Assembly (NCBI RefSeq): GCF_900188315.1 | Contig: NZ_LT897781.1 | Coordinates: 1,984,001-2,048,000, forward strand | Source: Marinobacter sp. es.042 | GTDB lineage: Bacteria > Pseudomonadota > Gammaproteobacteria > Pseudomonadales > Oleiphilaceae | Direction of reading: 5' to 3' | DNA length: 64,000 bases | Shown here: positions 38,913-48,614 of the stretch, in pieces | Layout: every line of letters begins with the position of its first letter | How positions within the stretch are numbered: the stretch's first letter is position 1 | The notes under the pieces: model-generated | Told to the model about the DNA's origin: nothing | Seen by the model: only the letters and a program-made list of their open reading frames with translations | The model's database searches: none | Made by a program: the position numbers and the translations under genes

Positions 38913-40364
38913 TCAGATCTGTTTATAGACCACTTCAGACAGCCGACTGCGATTACCATCGGTGTCCAGGGTACGGATTGCGAAGTACCAGGTGCCTTCA
39001 GTCAGCTCATCTACCAACAGTTCGTCGACGGAGGCGTCACCAATGGCCAGGCTCTGGTCGAGGTTTTCAGCGCTGGTTCCGTAGACTACCTCGAAGCCTG
39101 CGATTTCGCCCATGGCCAGGCTTTCGCCATTTTCGCGGGTCAGCGGCGCGGTCCAGCTCAGCAGTGCTGTGTTTGCAGGAGCGGTTTCCTCAGGCGTCGT
39201 CTCGGTGACGGGCTCGCTGGTTTCAGTGTCTGTTCCTGTGTCCGCTACGGTTTCGTCGGTAGTTGTATCAGTCGTTGTATCGGGCTCAGTTGTACCCGCA
39301 ACCTGCTCGTCGGTTGAACCTGTTGAGGTATCGGTCGAGGTATCGGTGCTGGTATCGGTTGAGATGTCAGTGGTGTTACCGGAACCGGCAACATCGGTAT
39401 CACTTTCTTCGTTAACATCGGCAATGGTTTTGAAGCGCTGTACATTGCGGTGTTCAACAACGGCCAATCTCTGGCTAATGACGCTTGAGTCCACTGCGTT
39501 CTGGAGCTCGGAAGATTGCAATGCGGCGGCGCTAACCAGATCCGCCAGTGCCACGTTGGTTCCATCGCCCATAACGCTGATCTGGCCGTTGGCACTCACC
39601 TGCGAACTGACATCAGCCAACACATCAGAAATCGAATCCCATTGGGCGTTATCGTTGACCAGTGCCAGGAACGCCGCGTTGGCAATCGCCACCTGAATGG
39701 CGTCAGCGGATACGCCGGTCATCTCATCCAGATTGGTGAGATCCGGCGGTGTCAGACGCAGGGCGCCAGCCGGAAGGCCGAACCAGGTTTCGACTGTGGT
39801 GTAGGCATTGGAAATGGCAACGGGTGAAAGACCGTCACCACTGCGCTCCGCCAGGGTTACAGCCAAGTGGGTCAGTGGCGTGAGGTTTACGGTTTCCATG
39901 CGCAGGTCGCCAGCACCACGTAAGCTGAAATGACTATCAAGGGGCATGCTCTGTCCAAACGCCACAGCCGCGCCGCCAGCCTGATCGCACTGGGGAACAA
40001 CGTCGCAGATCATGCGGGTACCACCATCAGCGGTGAGCTCAACCAGCGCCCAGCCCTCGGCCTTGCCGCGGAGCTGCCACTCGTAACTTCCATCGTCTGC
40101 CGTCAACACCGGTTTCGCTGCCTGGCGTTGGGGCGCGTAAATGCCGTCCTTGTCCGCAATCAGGCGGTTGGCAACAACCAGCCCCTGCTGGATGACGCCC
40201 TTGACCGCTGCGCCGGCAATCTGGACCGTCGGCTCGGCAGTGACCGAGGACTGTGTGGCAGTGTCTTCGTCACCTGAAATGTCCAGACCGCAGCCCGAAA
40301 GCATAACAACCGCAGGTAAAATCAGCAGTCCTTGCTTCGTTAGTTTTTTGCCGCAATGTGACAT
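38913..40364 (-). CDS. Lipoprotein with Thr/Asp repeat linker and C-terminal fibronectin type III domain
   Basis: 483 residues with lipobox LSGC after VVMLSGCG. A ~300-residue N-terminal domain is followed by an acidic low-complexity linker of TDTS units (about residues 325-385) and a C-terminal FN3-type domain (LLSWTAPLTRENGESLAMGE, YFAIRTLDTDGNRSRLSEVV). The layout suggests a cell-surface or periplasmic adhesive or polysaccharide-binding protein. Predicted to be exported and acylated. Confidence 0.8.
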   Translation of the reverse strand: MSHCGKKLTKQGLLILPAVVMLSGCGLDISGDEDTATQSSVTAEPTVQIAGAAVKGVIQQGLVVANRLIADKDGIYAPQRQAAKPVLTADDGSYEWQLRGKAEGWALVELTADGGTRMICDVVPQCDQAGGAAVAFGQSMPLDSHFSLRGAGDLRMETVNLTPLTHLAVTLAERSGDGLSPVAISNAYTTVETWFGLPAGALRLTPPDLTNLDEMTGVSADAIQVAIANAAFLALVNDNAQWDSISDVLADVSSQVSANGQISVMGDGTNVALADLVSAAALQSSELQNAVDSSVISQRLAVVEHRNVQRFKTIADVNEESDTDVAGSGNTTDISTDTSTDTSTDTSTGSTDEQVAGTTEPDTTTDTTTDETVADTGTDTETSEPVTETTPEETAPANTALLSWTAPLTRENGESLAMGEIAGFEVVYGTSAENLDQSLAIGDASVDELLVDELTEGTWYFAIRTLDTDGNRSRLSEVVYKQI

Positions 40365-40746
40365 TGTTTCGCACCAATTATTTGACGAATTTGAGCGAAT
40401 CTTACAGCGGCAGTTTTCGGTTATATGCGGCCCAGTTCCGGAATTTTCGGCGGGATTACGTCAGAAAATTGGCGTTTACGGAGGGATACACGTTGTGATG
40501 GAAGGTTACAGGCCTAGGCCTGGATTGCGGAACGTAACACGCTGTTTTACTGTGCCTTTCGGCACGGCACTCAAAGCCCTTCTCTAAGCCTTGCATGATC
40601 AGCACGGTGCCTGATTACAAATTTAAACGTGAGTAAAACGAGATTGGCTTCACAATTTTTCCGAGGTCGCTCCCTCACTACGGAAATTCACTGGCTTCCA
40701 TGCTTTGCTGCAGCCAAGAGTTCAATACGTCACGTCGAGGCCTCCG
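40365..40746. other. Intergenic stretch, nothing recognised
   Basis: 382 bp upstream of the FN3 lipoprotein gene and before the leader hairpin of the next gene. It should contain the lipoprotein promoter. No gene, RNA or repeat could be identified. Confidence 0.5.
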
Positions 40747-40785
40747 GGCCCGGCTGCCCTTTGCCCGATTAAAAGCCGGGCCTTT
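40747..40785 (+). other. Leader hairpin before the small secreted-protein gene
   Basis: GGCCCGGCT (40747-40755) pairs with AGCCGGGCC (40774-40782), followed by TTT. A 9-bp GC-rich stem 21 bp before the start codon could be a terminator-like attenuator or an upstream transcription stop. Confidence 0.45.
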
Positions 40786-40806
40786 CACACAAAGGAGCCA
40801 AGCTTC

Positions 40807-41133
40807 ATGAAAATACTCGCAAGTCTGACCGTGATTCTAGCCACCTACAGCCTGGGCGGTTGGGCCGATCAGGTCGATTTCAATAAACGCAATGCCCACA
40901 TCTTTTGCGCCTCCCACCTGGCTGTCATCAGCGAATCAGCGGACCAAGGTTCCCAGGAATACCAAGCGTTACGCTATCTTTCGGGTATGCACCGCAAAGA
41001 AGCTAAGGCGATGGGTGCGACCCGAAAGCATTTTTCCGATGTCATCCGTTACTTGGAAAACGTGCGGGACAGCGACAAAACCAAGTGGCAAAGCCTTTCT
41101 ACCCGCAGCCAGGAAGTCTGTCTTAATGACTGA
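40807..41133 (+). CDS. Small secreted protein
   Basis: 108 residues from ATG 40807 after GGAG, with a signal peptide (MKILASLTVILATYSLGGWA-DQ). The mature part is helical with two cysteines (IFCASHL, EVCLND) that could pair. Function unknown. Confidence 0.72.
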   Translation: MKILASLTVILATYSLGGWADQVDFNKRNAHIFCASHLAVISESADQGSQEYQALRYLSGMHRKEAKAMGATRKHFSDVIRYLENVRDSDKTKWQSLSTRSQEVCLND

Positions 41134-41179
41134 TTCGAACCGACCGTAAGGGCTGCAGGGACGCCTGCCCTCTCTGACC

Positions 41180-41815
41180 TCACAGGGCACCTGGAAAGGC
41201 AGAAACCAGGTAGTCAACCAGAGCACTGACTTTGGGTGTGACGAACTTGCGGGTGGGATAGACGGCGTATACGCCAAGCTCAGTGGAACGGTACGCCGGC
41301 ATCAGCTCCACCAGCCGCCCGGCGTCGAGATCTTTATGCACCAAAAAGCCGGGCTGGAGAACAATGCCCTGGTCGGCCAGGGCAGCACCGCAGCAAGTTT
41401 CACCGTTGTTGGCGTACATCCACGGACGCACCCGCACACTTGTGGCGCCTTCCGGGCCTTCAAAAGGCCAGTCATTGCCGGTAGTAAAGTTGCTATAACC
41501 GATGATCCGGTGGCTGGCGAGGTCTTCCGGTTTAGCTGGGGAGCCATGGGTGGCGATGTAATCCGGAGAGGCGCAAGCAATGAGCCGGGTAGAGGTGATC
41601 CGTCGGCTGACCAGCGTGGAACTTTGCAGTGTGGCAATGCGGATGGCCATATCAAAGCCTTCCTCGACAATGTCCACCAGCCGGTCTGATAGATCGATCG
41701 ACAGCTCCACATCCGGATAGCGGGCGTGGAACTCTCCCCACAAAGGCGCCAGATGGCTGATCCCGAAGCTGACCGGCGCGTTCACCCTGAGCGTGCCCCG
41801 TGCGACATCATGGTG
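41180..41815 (-). pseudogene. LysR-type regulator lacking its DNA-binding domain
   Basis: The ~205-residue substrate-binding half is intact: ARGTLRVNAPVSFGISHLAP, then DMAIRIATLQSSTLVSRRIT. The whole winged-helix N-terminus is missing. Upstream of ARGTLRV the frame runs into DoxX sequence. So this is a deletion derivative, unlikely to bind DNA, although an internal ATG could give a free ligand-binding domain. Confidence 0.85.
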
Positions 41816-42048
41816 GTGCGGAATTCTTTGGTGGCCTGGCTCTGATCATCGGCCTGCTGGTTCGCCCTGCCAGCGCGGTACTGGCATTCGCCATGCTGAT
41901 CGCTATTTTCAGCGTTCATATCGGCAACGGCCTGTTCATGAGCAACAATGGGTACGAGTTTGGCCTGGCTTTGCTCGCCGTATCCGTATCCCTCGTATTC
42001 AGCGGCGCAGGCCGCGCGTCCATTGATCGCGCGATTGCGGCCAGATAA
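41806..42048 (+). pseudogene. DoxX family protein lacking its N-terminus
   Basis: About 80 codons: GGLALIIGLLVRPASAVLAF, then FSVHIGNGLFMSNNGYEFGL and [14 protein letters not shown], i.e. the second half of a DoxX membrane protein. The first ~55 residues are missing. Its remaining sequence starts where the truncated LysR gene ends, so one deletion removed both 5' ends and the shared promoter. Confidence 0.85.
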
Positions 42049-42074
42049 CACCACCGCAACCCGGAGGAGCAATC

Positions 42075-42817
42075 ATGAGTCTGTTTGTTTCCCACGGCGC
42101 TCCCACCTTCGCACTGGAGCCGGGCCTGGCTGGCCCGGCCCTGACCGAGTTGGGCAAGCGCCTGACCAGACCCGAGGCCGTGCTGGTAGTTTCACCCCAC
42201 TGGATGACGCCGGAAATCCGGGTAGGCGTTTCCGGAACACCCGAGACTATTCACGATTTTCGCGGTTTTCCAGCTGAGCTCTATGACCTCGATTATCCGG
42301 CAGCCGGCCACCCGGAACTAGCGCGAACCACTCTGGCATTGCTGGAGGCAGGGGGCTGGATCACGGCGCTTGGGCCCCAATGATGCACCTTTTTCCCGAT
42401 CACTCGGTTCCGGTATTCCAGGTTTCGATGCCAACGGATCTTGACCCTGAGTCAACCTGGCAGCTGGGCCAGACCCTGCAGCCACTCGAGCATGAGGGTG
42501 TGCTTATTGTCGGATCAGGCAGCCTTACCCACAATCTGTACGACGTTCGTTGGGGTGACCCGAACGCATCCGGGTATGCGAGGGAATTCACGGATTGGGT
42601 CCGTGCCAAAGTGCAGGACGGCGACCATCAGCAACTGATAGCAGCGTTGGAGGAGGCTCCCCATGCCACGCGGGCGCACCCAACAACCGAGCATTTTCTG
42701 CCTTTGCTGGTGGCTGCCGGTGCAGCCGGGGAGCAGCAACCCGGCGTGCTGATTGATGGCGGGATCGAACACGGTGTTCTGGCCATGGATGCCTTTGTTT
42801 TCCGGCATTCGGCCTGA
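42075..42817 (+). pseudogene. Frameshifted DODA-type extradiol dioxygenase (LigB family)
   Basis: Two frames together make one LigB/YgiD-type ring-cleaving dioxygenase. Frame 1 (42075 on) has the metal ligands VSHGAPTF and SPHWMTP; frame 2 has GLDHGAWAP, then HSVPVFQVSMP and GIEHGVLAMDAFVF. The shift is at about 42345-42355 (GGAGGCAGGGGGCTGG), and residues usually between LLEAGG and GLDHGAW are also missing, so it is an out-of-frame deletion near a G-run. It is downstream of the truncated doxX. The enzyme should be inactive. Confidence 0.87.
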
Positions 42818-42829
42818 ACTATCAGCGGA

Positions 42830-45800
42830 CTATGCCGCCGGTTGGCGGCGATCCCGAACAGACTGGATCCACTTGTAAAACACCGGCACCAGCAATGTAC
42901 CCAGAACGGTGGCGGCAACCATGCCACTGAGAACCGTGATACCGAGGCTAACCCGGCTTGCCGCACCAGCGCCGCTGGCAAAGACCAGCGGTAGCACACC
43001 AAGCACGAAAGACAGGGCTGTCATCAATACCGCCCGGAAGCGAAGGACAGCGGCTTTCTGTGCCGCCTCCGCGGTGGACATGCCCGATTGGCGCAACTGC
43101 ATGGCGAACTCCACAATAAGAATGGCGGTTTTTGTGGAAAGCCCAATCAACAGAACCAGACCTACCTGGGCATAGATGTTGTTCGCCAGCCCTACCAGCC
43201 AGAGCCCGGCCATAGCTCCGGCAAGAGCCAACGGCACGGCGCCAAGCACCGCCACCGGGAGGGTCCAGCTTTCGTATTGAGCCACCAGGAACAGGTACAC
43301 AAACACCAGGGCCAGCAGGAAGATCACTCCAGCCAGGTTACCCGCCTGAATCTCTTGCAGGCTCTGCCCGGCCCAACTGAATTCATACCCCTGGGGCAGG
43401 CTCTGTGACAGCTCTTCCATGGTCGCAATAGCGTCGCCACTGGCAAAGCCTGGTGCCGCCTCCCCGGAGATGGTTACCGAGCGCTTCAGGTTAAAATGCT
43501 GGATGCTTGAGGGCCCGAGCACGGGTTTGAGCGAGGCCAGCGTGGTCAGCGGCACCATGTCGCCATCCCGGTTGCGGACAAAGTAATGGGAGAGGTCTTC
43601 GGGGCGCTGTCGGAACTCGCCTTCGGCCTGCAGAAGCACACGGTAGTTCTTGCCGAAACGGGTAAAGTCGTTCACGTAAAGCGAGCCAAGCTGGGTCTGC
43701 AGGGTAGAGAAGATATCGGAGAGCTCAATACCCAGAGCCTTGGCCTTGTTCCTCTCGACTTCCAGCAGGTACTGCGGAATGTTCGCGCGGTAGGTGCTGT
43801 ATACCCGGGAAAGCGCTTCACTCTGGTTGGCCTCGTAGATGAGGCCATTCATAACCTGCGCCAGCTCCGAGACGTCCCTGCCCTGATTATCCTGAAGGCG
43901 GAAGTCGAAGCCGGATGAGGTTCCCAGCCCGGGGATCGGAGGCGGATTGAAGACCATCACCTGTGCCTCGGGGATTGTCCAGAGCCTGGAATACAGTCTG
44001 GGAATGACCGCCCCCAGACCCAGACTGGCATCTTCCCTTTCTTCCCAGTCTTTCAACATCACAATGCCAAGGCCATTGTTTGAGGATGCGCCACCCAGCA
44101 GCGAGAAGCCGGATACCGTAATGAAGTCCGTTACTGCCGGGTCTTCCAGAACCATGTCCGTCACTTTGGTTAGCACGGCTTCCGTGCGCTCCAGGGAAGC
44201 AGCATCGGGCAACTGCACATCCACGAACAGGAAGCCCTGATCTTCCGGCGGGACGAACGCCGAGGGCACTGATTTGAACAGGCCGGCACCGGCAACCAGA
44301 ATCACCACCAGGGCAACGCCAACGAGCGCCCCTTTGCGCAGGAGCTGCACAACCAGCTTTGAATAGCCACTGGTGGTTCGCGTGATCGCCACTTCGAAAG
44401 GCCGGAGCCAGCCAATGGCCTTGTCCCCGCTCCTGCCAAGCAGCGCAACACACAGGGCCGGGCTCAGTGTGAGCGCATTGATTGAGGAAATGATCACGGC
44501 CACCGAAATGGTGACCGAAAACTGCTGGTACAGCTTGCCGGTTATTCCGGGCATGAACGCAACAGGCACGAACACCGCCAGCAATACCAGTGTGGTGGCA
44601 ATTACCGGCCCTGTGACTTCCGCCATCGCCTTGGTGACCGCCTCACGAATGGGCAGCTTCTCTTCCGCAAGGATGCGCTCCACATTCTCGATAACCACAA
44701 TGGCGTCATCCACCACGATGCCAATCGCCAGCACCAGCCCGAACAGCGTGATGGTGTTGATGGAATAGCCAAGCACTGACATAACCGCAAAGGTCCCGAT
44801 CAGGGAGACCGGGATGGCAATACTCGGAATCAGCGTGGCACGCCAGTTCTGCAGGAACAGGAACACCACCAGGATCACCAGGCCGACGGCCTGGAACAGG
44901 GTAACGATGACTTCACTGATGGAGCGGCTAATGAATTCGGTGGTGTCGTACAGGACGGTGTAATTCACGCCCGCCGGAAAACTGCCTGAGGCCTCTTCGA
45001 CCAGGGCCTTTACCCGCTCCGCGACCTCCAGCGCATTGGCATCGGGCAGTTGGTATATCACCAGGAATGCGGTGTCCTGGTTATTCAGTTTCGCGGTGGA
45101 GGTATAGGAACGGGAACCCAGCTCGATACGCCCCACATCCCTCAGGCGCACAAATCCGCCATCGGGCCTTGAGCGGAGAATGGTCTGGGCGAACTCGTCG
45201 GGATCTGACAGGCGTTCCCGGGTCTGGATACTATAGACAAACTGCTGGCCCGCAGGCACGGGCGGCTGGCCGAGTTTGCCGGCCGCGACAATCTGGTTCT
45301 GCTCCCGGAGCGCAGCGGCAACCTCCGCAACGGTCACATCCAGCGAGGCCATCCGGCGGGGATCCAGCCAGACTCGCATGCTGTAGTCTTTCGCGCCCAT
45401 CACTTCCGCCGACCCTACCCCTGGCACCCGACCAAGGGCTTCGACAAGGTTATTGGAGGCGTAGTTGCTGAGGAAGACGCCGTCGAGATCCGGTCGCTCG
45501 GAGGTCAGGTTGATACCCATCAGCATGTTGCCAGCCTGCTTGCTGACCACCACGCCCTGTCGCCGGACTTCATCGGGCAAAAACGGTTCCGCCAGGGCAA
45601 CGCGGTTCTGGACGTTTACCTGGGCAATGTCTGTATCGGTGCCGCTCTCAAACGTCAGGGTGATTTTGGCCGTGCCATCGCTGGACGCCGTGGATTCGAT
45701 ATAGATCATGCCCTCCACGCCGTTCAGCTGCTGCTCTACCGGCCGGATAACCGCCTCCTCCACCACCTGGGAACTGGCGCCGGGAAGCGAGGCGTTCACC

Positions 45801-45934
45801 TGGATCTGGGGCGGGGCCATGTCCGGATACATGTTGACCGGCAGAATGCGTAACGCCAGCAGCCCGGCCAAGGTGATCAGGATGGAAATAACAAACGCAA
45901 ACTTCGGTCGATGAATAAAAACCCGGCTGATCAT
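42830..45934 (-). CDS. RND multidrug efflux permease (AcrB/MexF-like)
   Basis: 1034 residues, full length for the HAE1 RND family, with 12 helices and two large periplasmic loops. The proton-relay pair is present in GIVVDDAIVVIENVER, and FRAVLMTALSFVLGVLPLVF is the usual TM10-11 signature. It pumps hydrophobic compounds together with the adaptor gene upstream, which overlaps it by 4 bp. No outer-membrane channel gene or TetR regulator is adjacent, so it may use a TolC encoded elsewhere. Confidence 0.95.
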   Translation of the reverse strand: MISRVFIHRPKFAFVISILITLAGLLALRILPVNMYPDMAPPQIQVNASLPGASSQVVEEAVIRPVEQQLNGVEGMIYIESTASSDGTAKITLTFESGTDTDIAQVNVQNRVALAEPFLPDEVRRQGVVVSKQAGNMLMGINLTSERPDLDGVFLSNYASNNLVEALGRVPGVGSAEVMGAKDYSMRVWLDPRRMASLDVTVAEVAAALREQNQIVAAGKLGQPPVPAGQQFVYSIQTRERLSDPDEFAQTILRSRPDGGFVRLRDVGRIELGSRSYTSTAKLNNQDTAFLVIYQLPDANALEVAERVKALVEEASGSFPAGVNYTVLYDTTEFISRSISEVIVTLFQAVGLVILVVFLFLQNWRATLIPSIAIPVSLIGTFAVMSVLGYSINTITLFGLVLAIGIVVDDAIVVIENVERILAEEKLPIREAVTKAMAEVTGPVIATTLVLLAVFVPVAFMPGITGKLYQQFSVTISVAVIISSINALTLSPALCVALLGRSGDKAIGWLRPFEVAITRTTSGYSKLVVQLLRKGALVGVALVVILVAGAGLFKSVPSAFVPPEDQGFLFVDVQLPDAASLERTEAVLTKVTDMVLEDPAVTDFITVSGFSLLGGASSNNGLGIVMLKDWEEREDASLGLGAVIPRLYSRLWTIPEAQVMVFNPPPIPGLGTSSGFDFRLQDNQGRDVSELAQVMNGLIYEANQSEALSRVYSTYRANIPQYLLEVERNKAKALGIELSDIFSTLQTQLGSLYVNDFTRFGKNYRVLLQAEGEFRQRPEDLSHYFVRNRDGDMVPLTTLASLKPVLGPSSIQHFNLKRSVTISGEAAPGFASGDAIATMEELSQSLPQGYEFSWAGQSLQEIQAGNLAGVIFLLALVFVYLFLVAQYESWTLPVAVLGAVPLALAGAMAGLWLVGLANNIYAQVGLVLLIGLSTKTAILIVEFAMQLRQSGMSTAEAAQKAAVLRFRAVLMTALSFVLGVLPLVFASGAGAASRVSLGITVLSGMVAATVLGTLLVPVFYKWIQSVRDRRQPAA

Positions 45935-47121
45935 TGGCCAGCCCCACCCATCTGGATGAGCGCTCCGGTTTGCTGATCAATCTGTTTTTCAACGGGACTG
46001 ACCGTAACCCCGGGCCGCACTTTCTGCAGGCCCTCGACAATCACCCGGTCACCGGCTTCGAGCCCTGAATTGACGACCAGCAGCGCGCCTTCCCGGGAGC
46101 CGGTCTGGATAAAATGCTGGGCAACCTGATTCTGGTCATCAACCACCAGAACAAACTTACCTTCAATGGTTTCCTGAACCGCCACTTGAGGAACGAGCAC
46201 CTGCGGTTCTCCGGACTGCCCCTCAACCCGGAGCGTTACGTAGAGGCCCGGCACGAGCACCGCGTCGGGATTGGGAAAGACCGCTCGCATCGCAACGGTG
46301 CCGGTGCTGGCGTCCGTCTGCACGTCGGCGAAATCCAGCACACCAGCCTGCTCATAGCGTTCGCCGTCTGGCAGGGTAAGATAAAGCCCCAGGGATCTGG
46401 ATAGCGCTTGAGCAGATTCCGCTCCCCGGCGGCGGAAGTTGATAAAGTCAGCCTCGTTGATCTGGAATTCGACGTAGACAGGGTCGGTCACCTGGACAGA
46501 CGTTATGGCCCCGGAAGTAGGACCGACCACTGCCCCTACGTCATAGTTCAGGCGGCCGATCCAGCCATCAAAGGGTGCTCGTATTTCAGCGTACTCGAGG
46601 TTACTTCCTGCCTTCTGGACGGCCGCCTGGGCAGCCTGAAGGCGGCTTTCAGCTGCGCTGAAGCGGTCTTTGAGTTTGTCCAGGTCCGCAGCAGACAGGA
46701 AGCCTTTCTCGGACACTTCTTCCCCTCGTTTGAGATTTCGGCTCGCAGAATCCACCTCGGCGCGGGCCGCAGCCAGTTCTGCATCAGCCTGTTGGAGATC
46801 AGCGCTTGCGCGAGTGTCCTCAAGCCGGATCAGGAGTTCGCCCTGGCTGACTTTTGCGCCCTCGGTAAAAAGAATTTCCCGGATTTCCGCTTCTATGCGC
46901 GGCGTGATATCCGCTTTGGCGGAAGCGGCCGTTCTGGCAACAAACTCCCTGGAAGGCCGGATTTCACTGGCCTCAAGTACCACCACGGAAACGGCGACGG
47001 GATTGGTTTGCTTTGGCTCCTGAGGCTCAGAACAGCCTGCCAGGATGATTGCGCCCCATACCATCAGCAGGAGAGCTGCGTCTTTTTTCAATCCTGCTGT
47101 CCATATTGCACAAAACGGCAT
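45931..47121 (-). CDS. RND efflux membrane-fusion lipoprotein (AcrA/MexE-like)
   Basis: 396 residues from ATG 47121 after AAGGAG. Lipobox LAGC at VWGAIILAGCSEPQE. A helical hairpin (ADLQQADAELAAARAEVDSA) lies between lipoyl halves (RIEAEIREILFTEGAKVSQG, AEIRAPFDGWIGRLNYDVGA), then the beta-barrel domain. It is the periplasmic adaptor for the downstream permease. The longer open frame was dropped. Confidence 0.94.
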   Translation of the reverse strand: MPFCAIWTAGLKKDAALLLMVWGAIILAGCSEPQEPKQTNPVAVSVVVLEASEIRPSREFVARTAASAKADITPRIEAEIREILFTEGAKVSQGELLIRLEDTRASADLQQADAELAAARAEVDSASRNLKRGEEVSEKGFLSAADLDKLKDRFSAAESRLQAAQAAVQKAGSNLEYAEIRAPFDGWIGRLNYDVGAVVGPTSGAITSVQVTDPVYVEFQINEADFINFRRRGAESAQALSRSLGLYLTLPDGERYEQAGVLDFADVQTDASTGTVAMRAVFPNPDAVLVPGLYVTLRVEGQSGEPQVLVPQVAVQETIEGKFVLVVDDQNQVAQHFIQTGSREGALLVVNSGLEAGDRVIVEGLQKVRPGVTVSPVEKQIDQQTGALIQMGGAGQ

Positions 47122-47367
47122 TATTTCATCTCCTTGAATGGATACTCTCTGGTTGGAATAGCAAACGCCCGCAATAAGATTAGACAAAGCTTCTCAGGCA
47201 GGCCACAGAAGGCTCTGTTTTTCTCAAAACGGATAAAAACAGGTGTTATCTTATCCCCTTTCCGTCGAACACGAGACGACCTCAAAACTTTGCTATATTT
47301 GGTCTAGATAACGCTGGAACAGGGTAAAACCGTTCCATTTATGGATGCCCTATCAATGGACCCGCCG

Positions 47368-47997
47368 ATGACACTGCCGATTTACCTCCGCGCCTTACTG
47401 ACGACTCTCTTTGCTGCTCTGTTTCTTGCCGGTTGCGCCTCAGGGCCGGAGGTAAAAAGTATCAGCAAGGCTCCGGATGTTTCGGATGCACCCAGAAATC
47501 TTCTGGTGCTGGCAATCAGTGCGAAGGAAAACAACAGGACGCAGATGGAATCCGCACTTGTTTCCCGGCTGCGCAACGAGGGATTCCAGGCTGAACCATA
47601 CGGCCCGGCGCCCTCCTTGCCCTGGGAAGATTCAGACGCCCTGAGGGAGAGAGTAAAAGAGCGCCTGCAGACACAAACTGCCGATGGTGTTTTAACTGTC
47701 TCTCTTGTCAGGAAAAACCGCCAGATTGAATATGTGCCCAATCAGGTTGTCTTTAATCCGGTAACAACAAATATCGGCGCTCTTGCTTCGGTGACCTATA
47801 TGGAAACCATGACAATTCCGGACCGTTACGAGGAATTGACGGAATACATCCTGAGAACAACACTGTTCGATACGGACTCTGGCAAGGCGATCTGGCAAAT
47901 GTTTTCCAGCACCGTTGATCCCAAATCACTCGAACAGGCGACCCGGGAATTTGCCCGCGTAGCTGTGCGAGAGCTTCAAAAATCTTTCACTGAATGA
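47368..47997 (+). CDS. Lipoprotein, DUF4136-like
   Basis: About 209 residues from ATG 47368 (MTLPIYLRALLTTLFAALFL, lipobox LAGC). The mature domain has RNLLVLAISAKENNRTQMES, ERLQTQTADGVLTVSLVRKN and TLFDTDSGKAIWQMFSSTVD, matching small periplasmic lipoproteins with an alternate-strand fold such as DUF4136. It is divergent from the RND operon and overlaps the next gene by 4 bp. Confidence 0.72.
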   Translation: MTLPIYLRALLTTLFAALFLAGCASGPEVKSISKAPDVSDAPRNLLVLAISAKENNRTQMESALVSRLRNEGFQAEPYGPAPSLPWEDSDALRERVKERLQTQTADGVLTVSLVRKNRQIEYVPNQVVFNPVTTNIGALASVTYMETMTIPDRYEELTEYILRTTLFDTDSGKAIWQMFSSTVDPKSLEQATREFARVAVRELQKSFTE

Positions 47998-48533
47998 GCC
48001 AACACATGACAATCTGCAAGACCGTGAATTTTACTGCCGTAATGTTGGGATTGTCCCTGACTGGGTGTTCTTTCCAGAACACGCTGTCGCTGGGCGTTGA
48101 TGATCCCTGCGTCTCGCTGAAAGGAATCGTTGCCGACTATCCTTCCGGATTCGAGCAATACCGTGGCAGCTCAAACGGTTTCAGATCCGTGACTGTCTAC
48201 AATGCCAAAGAACAGATAATCCGCGGACACTGCGAAGTCTGGAGCTGGGCCAATAACGACAGCGCCTACGTCTGCTCCGGCAATACTCCCAACGATGAGG
48301 TGGCGACCACCAGATACAACACGGCCGTAAACTGGATGGGACAGTGCCTGGGTGATAGCTGGTCAAGCACGGAAGGGGAAAGAACGAGGGATGGGATGAA
48401 TGCTGGGATGGTGACCCGGTTTAGCTTGGCTGAGGCTGGGAAACCGAATGTATCGGTTCACAAGGTGGCCTTCCGCGGCGATTCAGCGGTTTATGTGTAT
48501 GTGGGTACACCCAGTCGTTTGGCGGAGTTTTAA
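47994..48533 (+). CDS. Lipoprotein of unknown function
   Basis: 179 residues: FTAVMLGLSLTGCSFQNTLS gives a lipobox LTGC. Cysteines in DPCVSLK, GHCEVWS, YVCSGN and GQCLGDS suggest two disulfides. Translationally coupled to the preceding lipoprotein (ATGA). A bidirectional terminator follows. Family not recognised. Confidence 0.72.
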   Translation: MSQHMTICKTVNFTAVMLGLSLTGCSFQNTLSLGVDDPCVSLKGIVADYPSGFEQYRGSSNGFRSVTVYNAKEQIIRGHCEVWSWANNDSAYVCSGNTPNDEVATTRYNTAVNWMGQCLGDSWSSTEGERTRDGMNAGMVTRFSLAEAGKPNVSVHKVAFRGDSAVYVYVGTPSRLAEF

Positions 48534-48560
48534 CCAGAGAAACCCTGCCAGTTGAACAAC

Positions 48561-48593
48561 AAAAAGGGCCACACTGAGAGGTGGCCCTTTTTG
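48561..48593. terminator. Bidirectional intrinsic terminator
   Basis: AAAAAGGGCCAC and GTGGCCCTTTTTG form a 12-bp stem with an 8-base loop, T-rich on both strands. It serves both the lipoprotein operon and the converging liv operon. Confidence 0.85.
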
Positions 48594-48614
48594 TTTTCCG
48601 GGCTAAAGCAGGCT

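Noticed and set aside
42075..42383. Dioxygenase N-terminal frame as a complete short gene
   Set aside because: The missing GLDHGAW ligand block is present in the next frame, so it is a broken gene.
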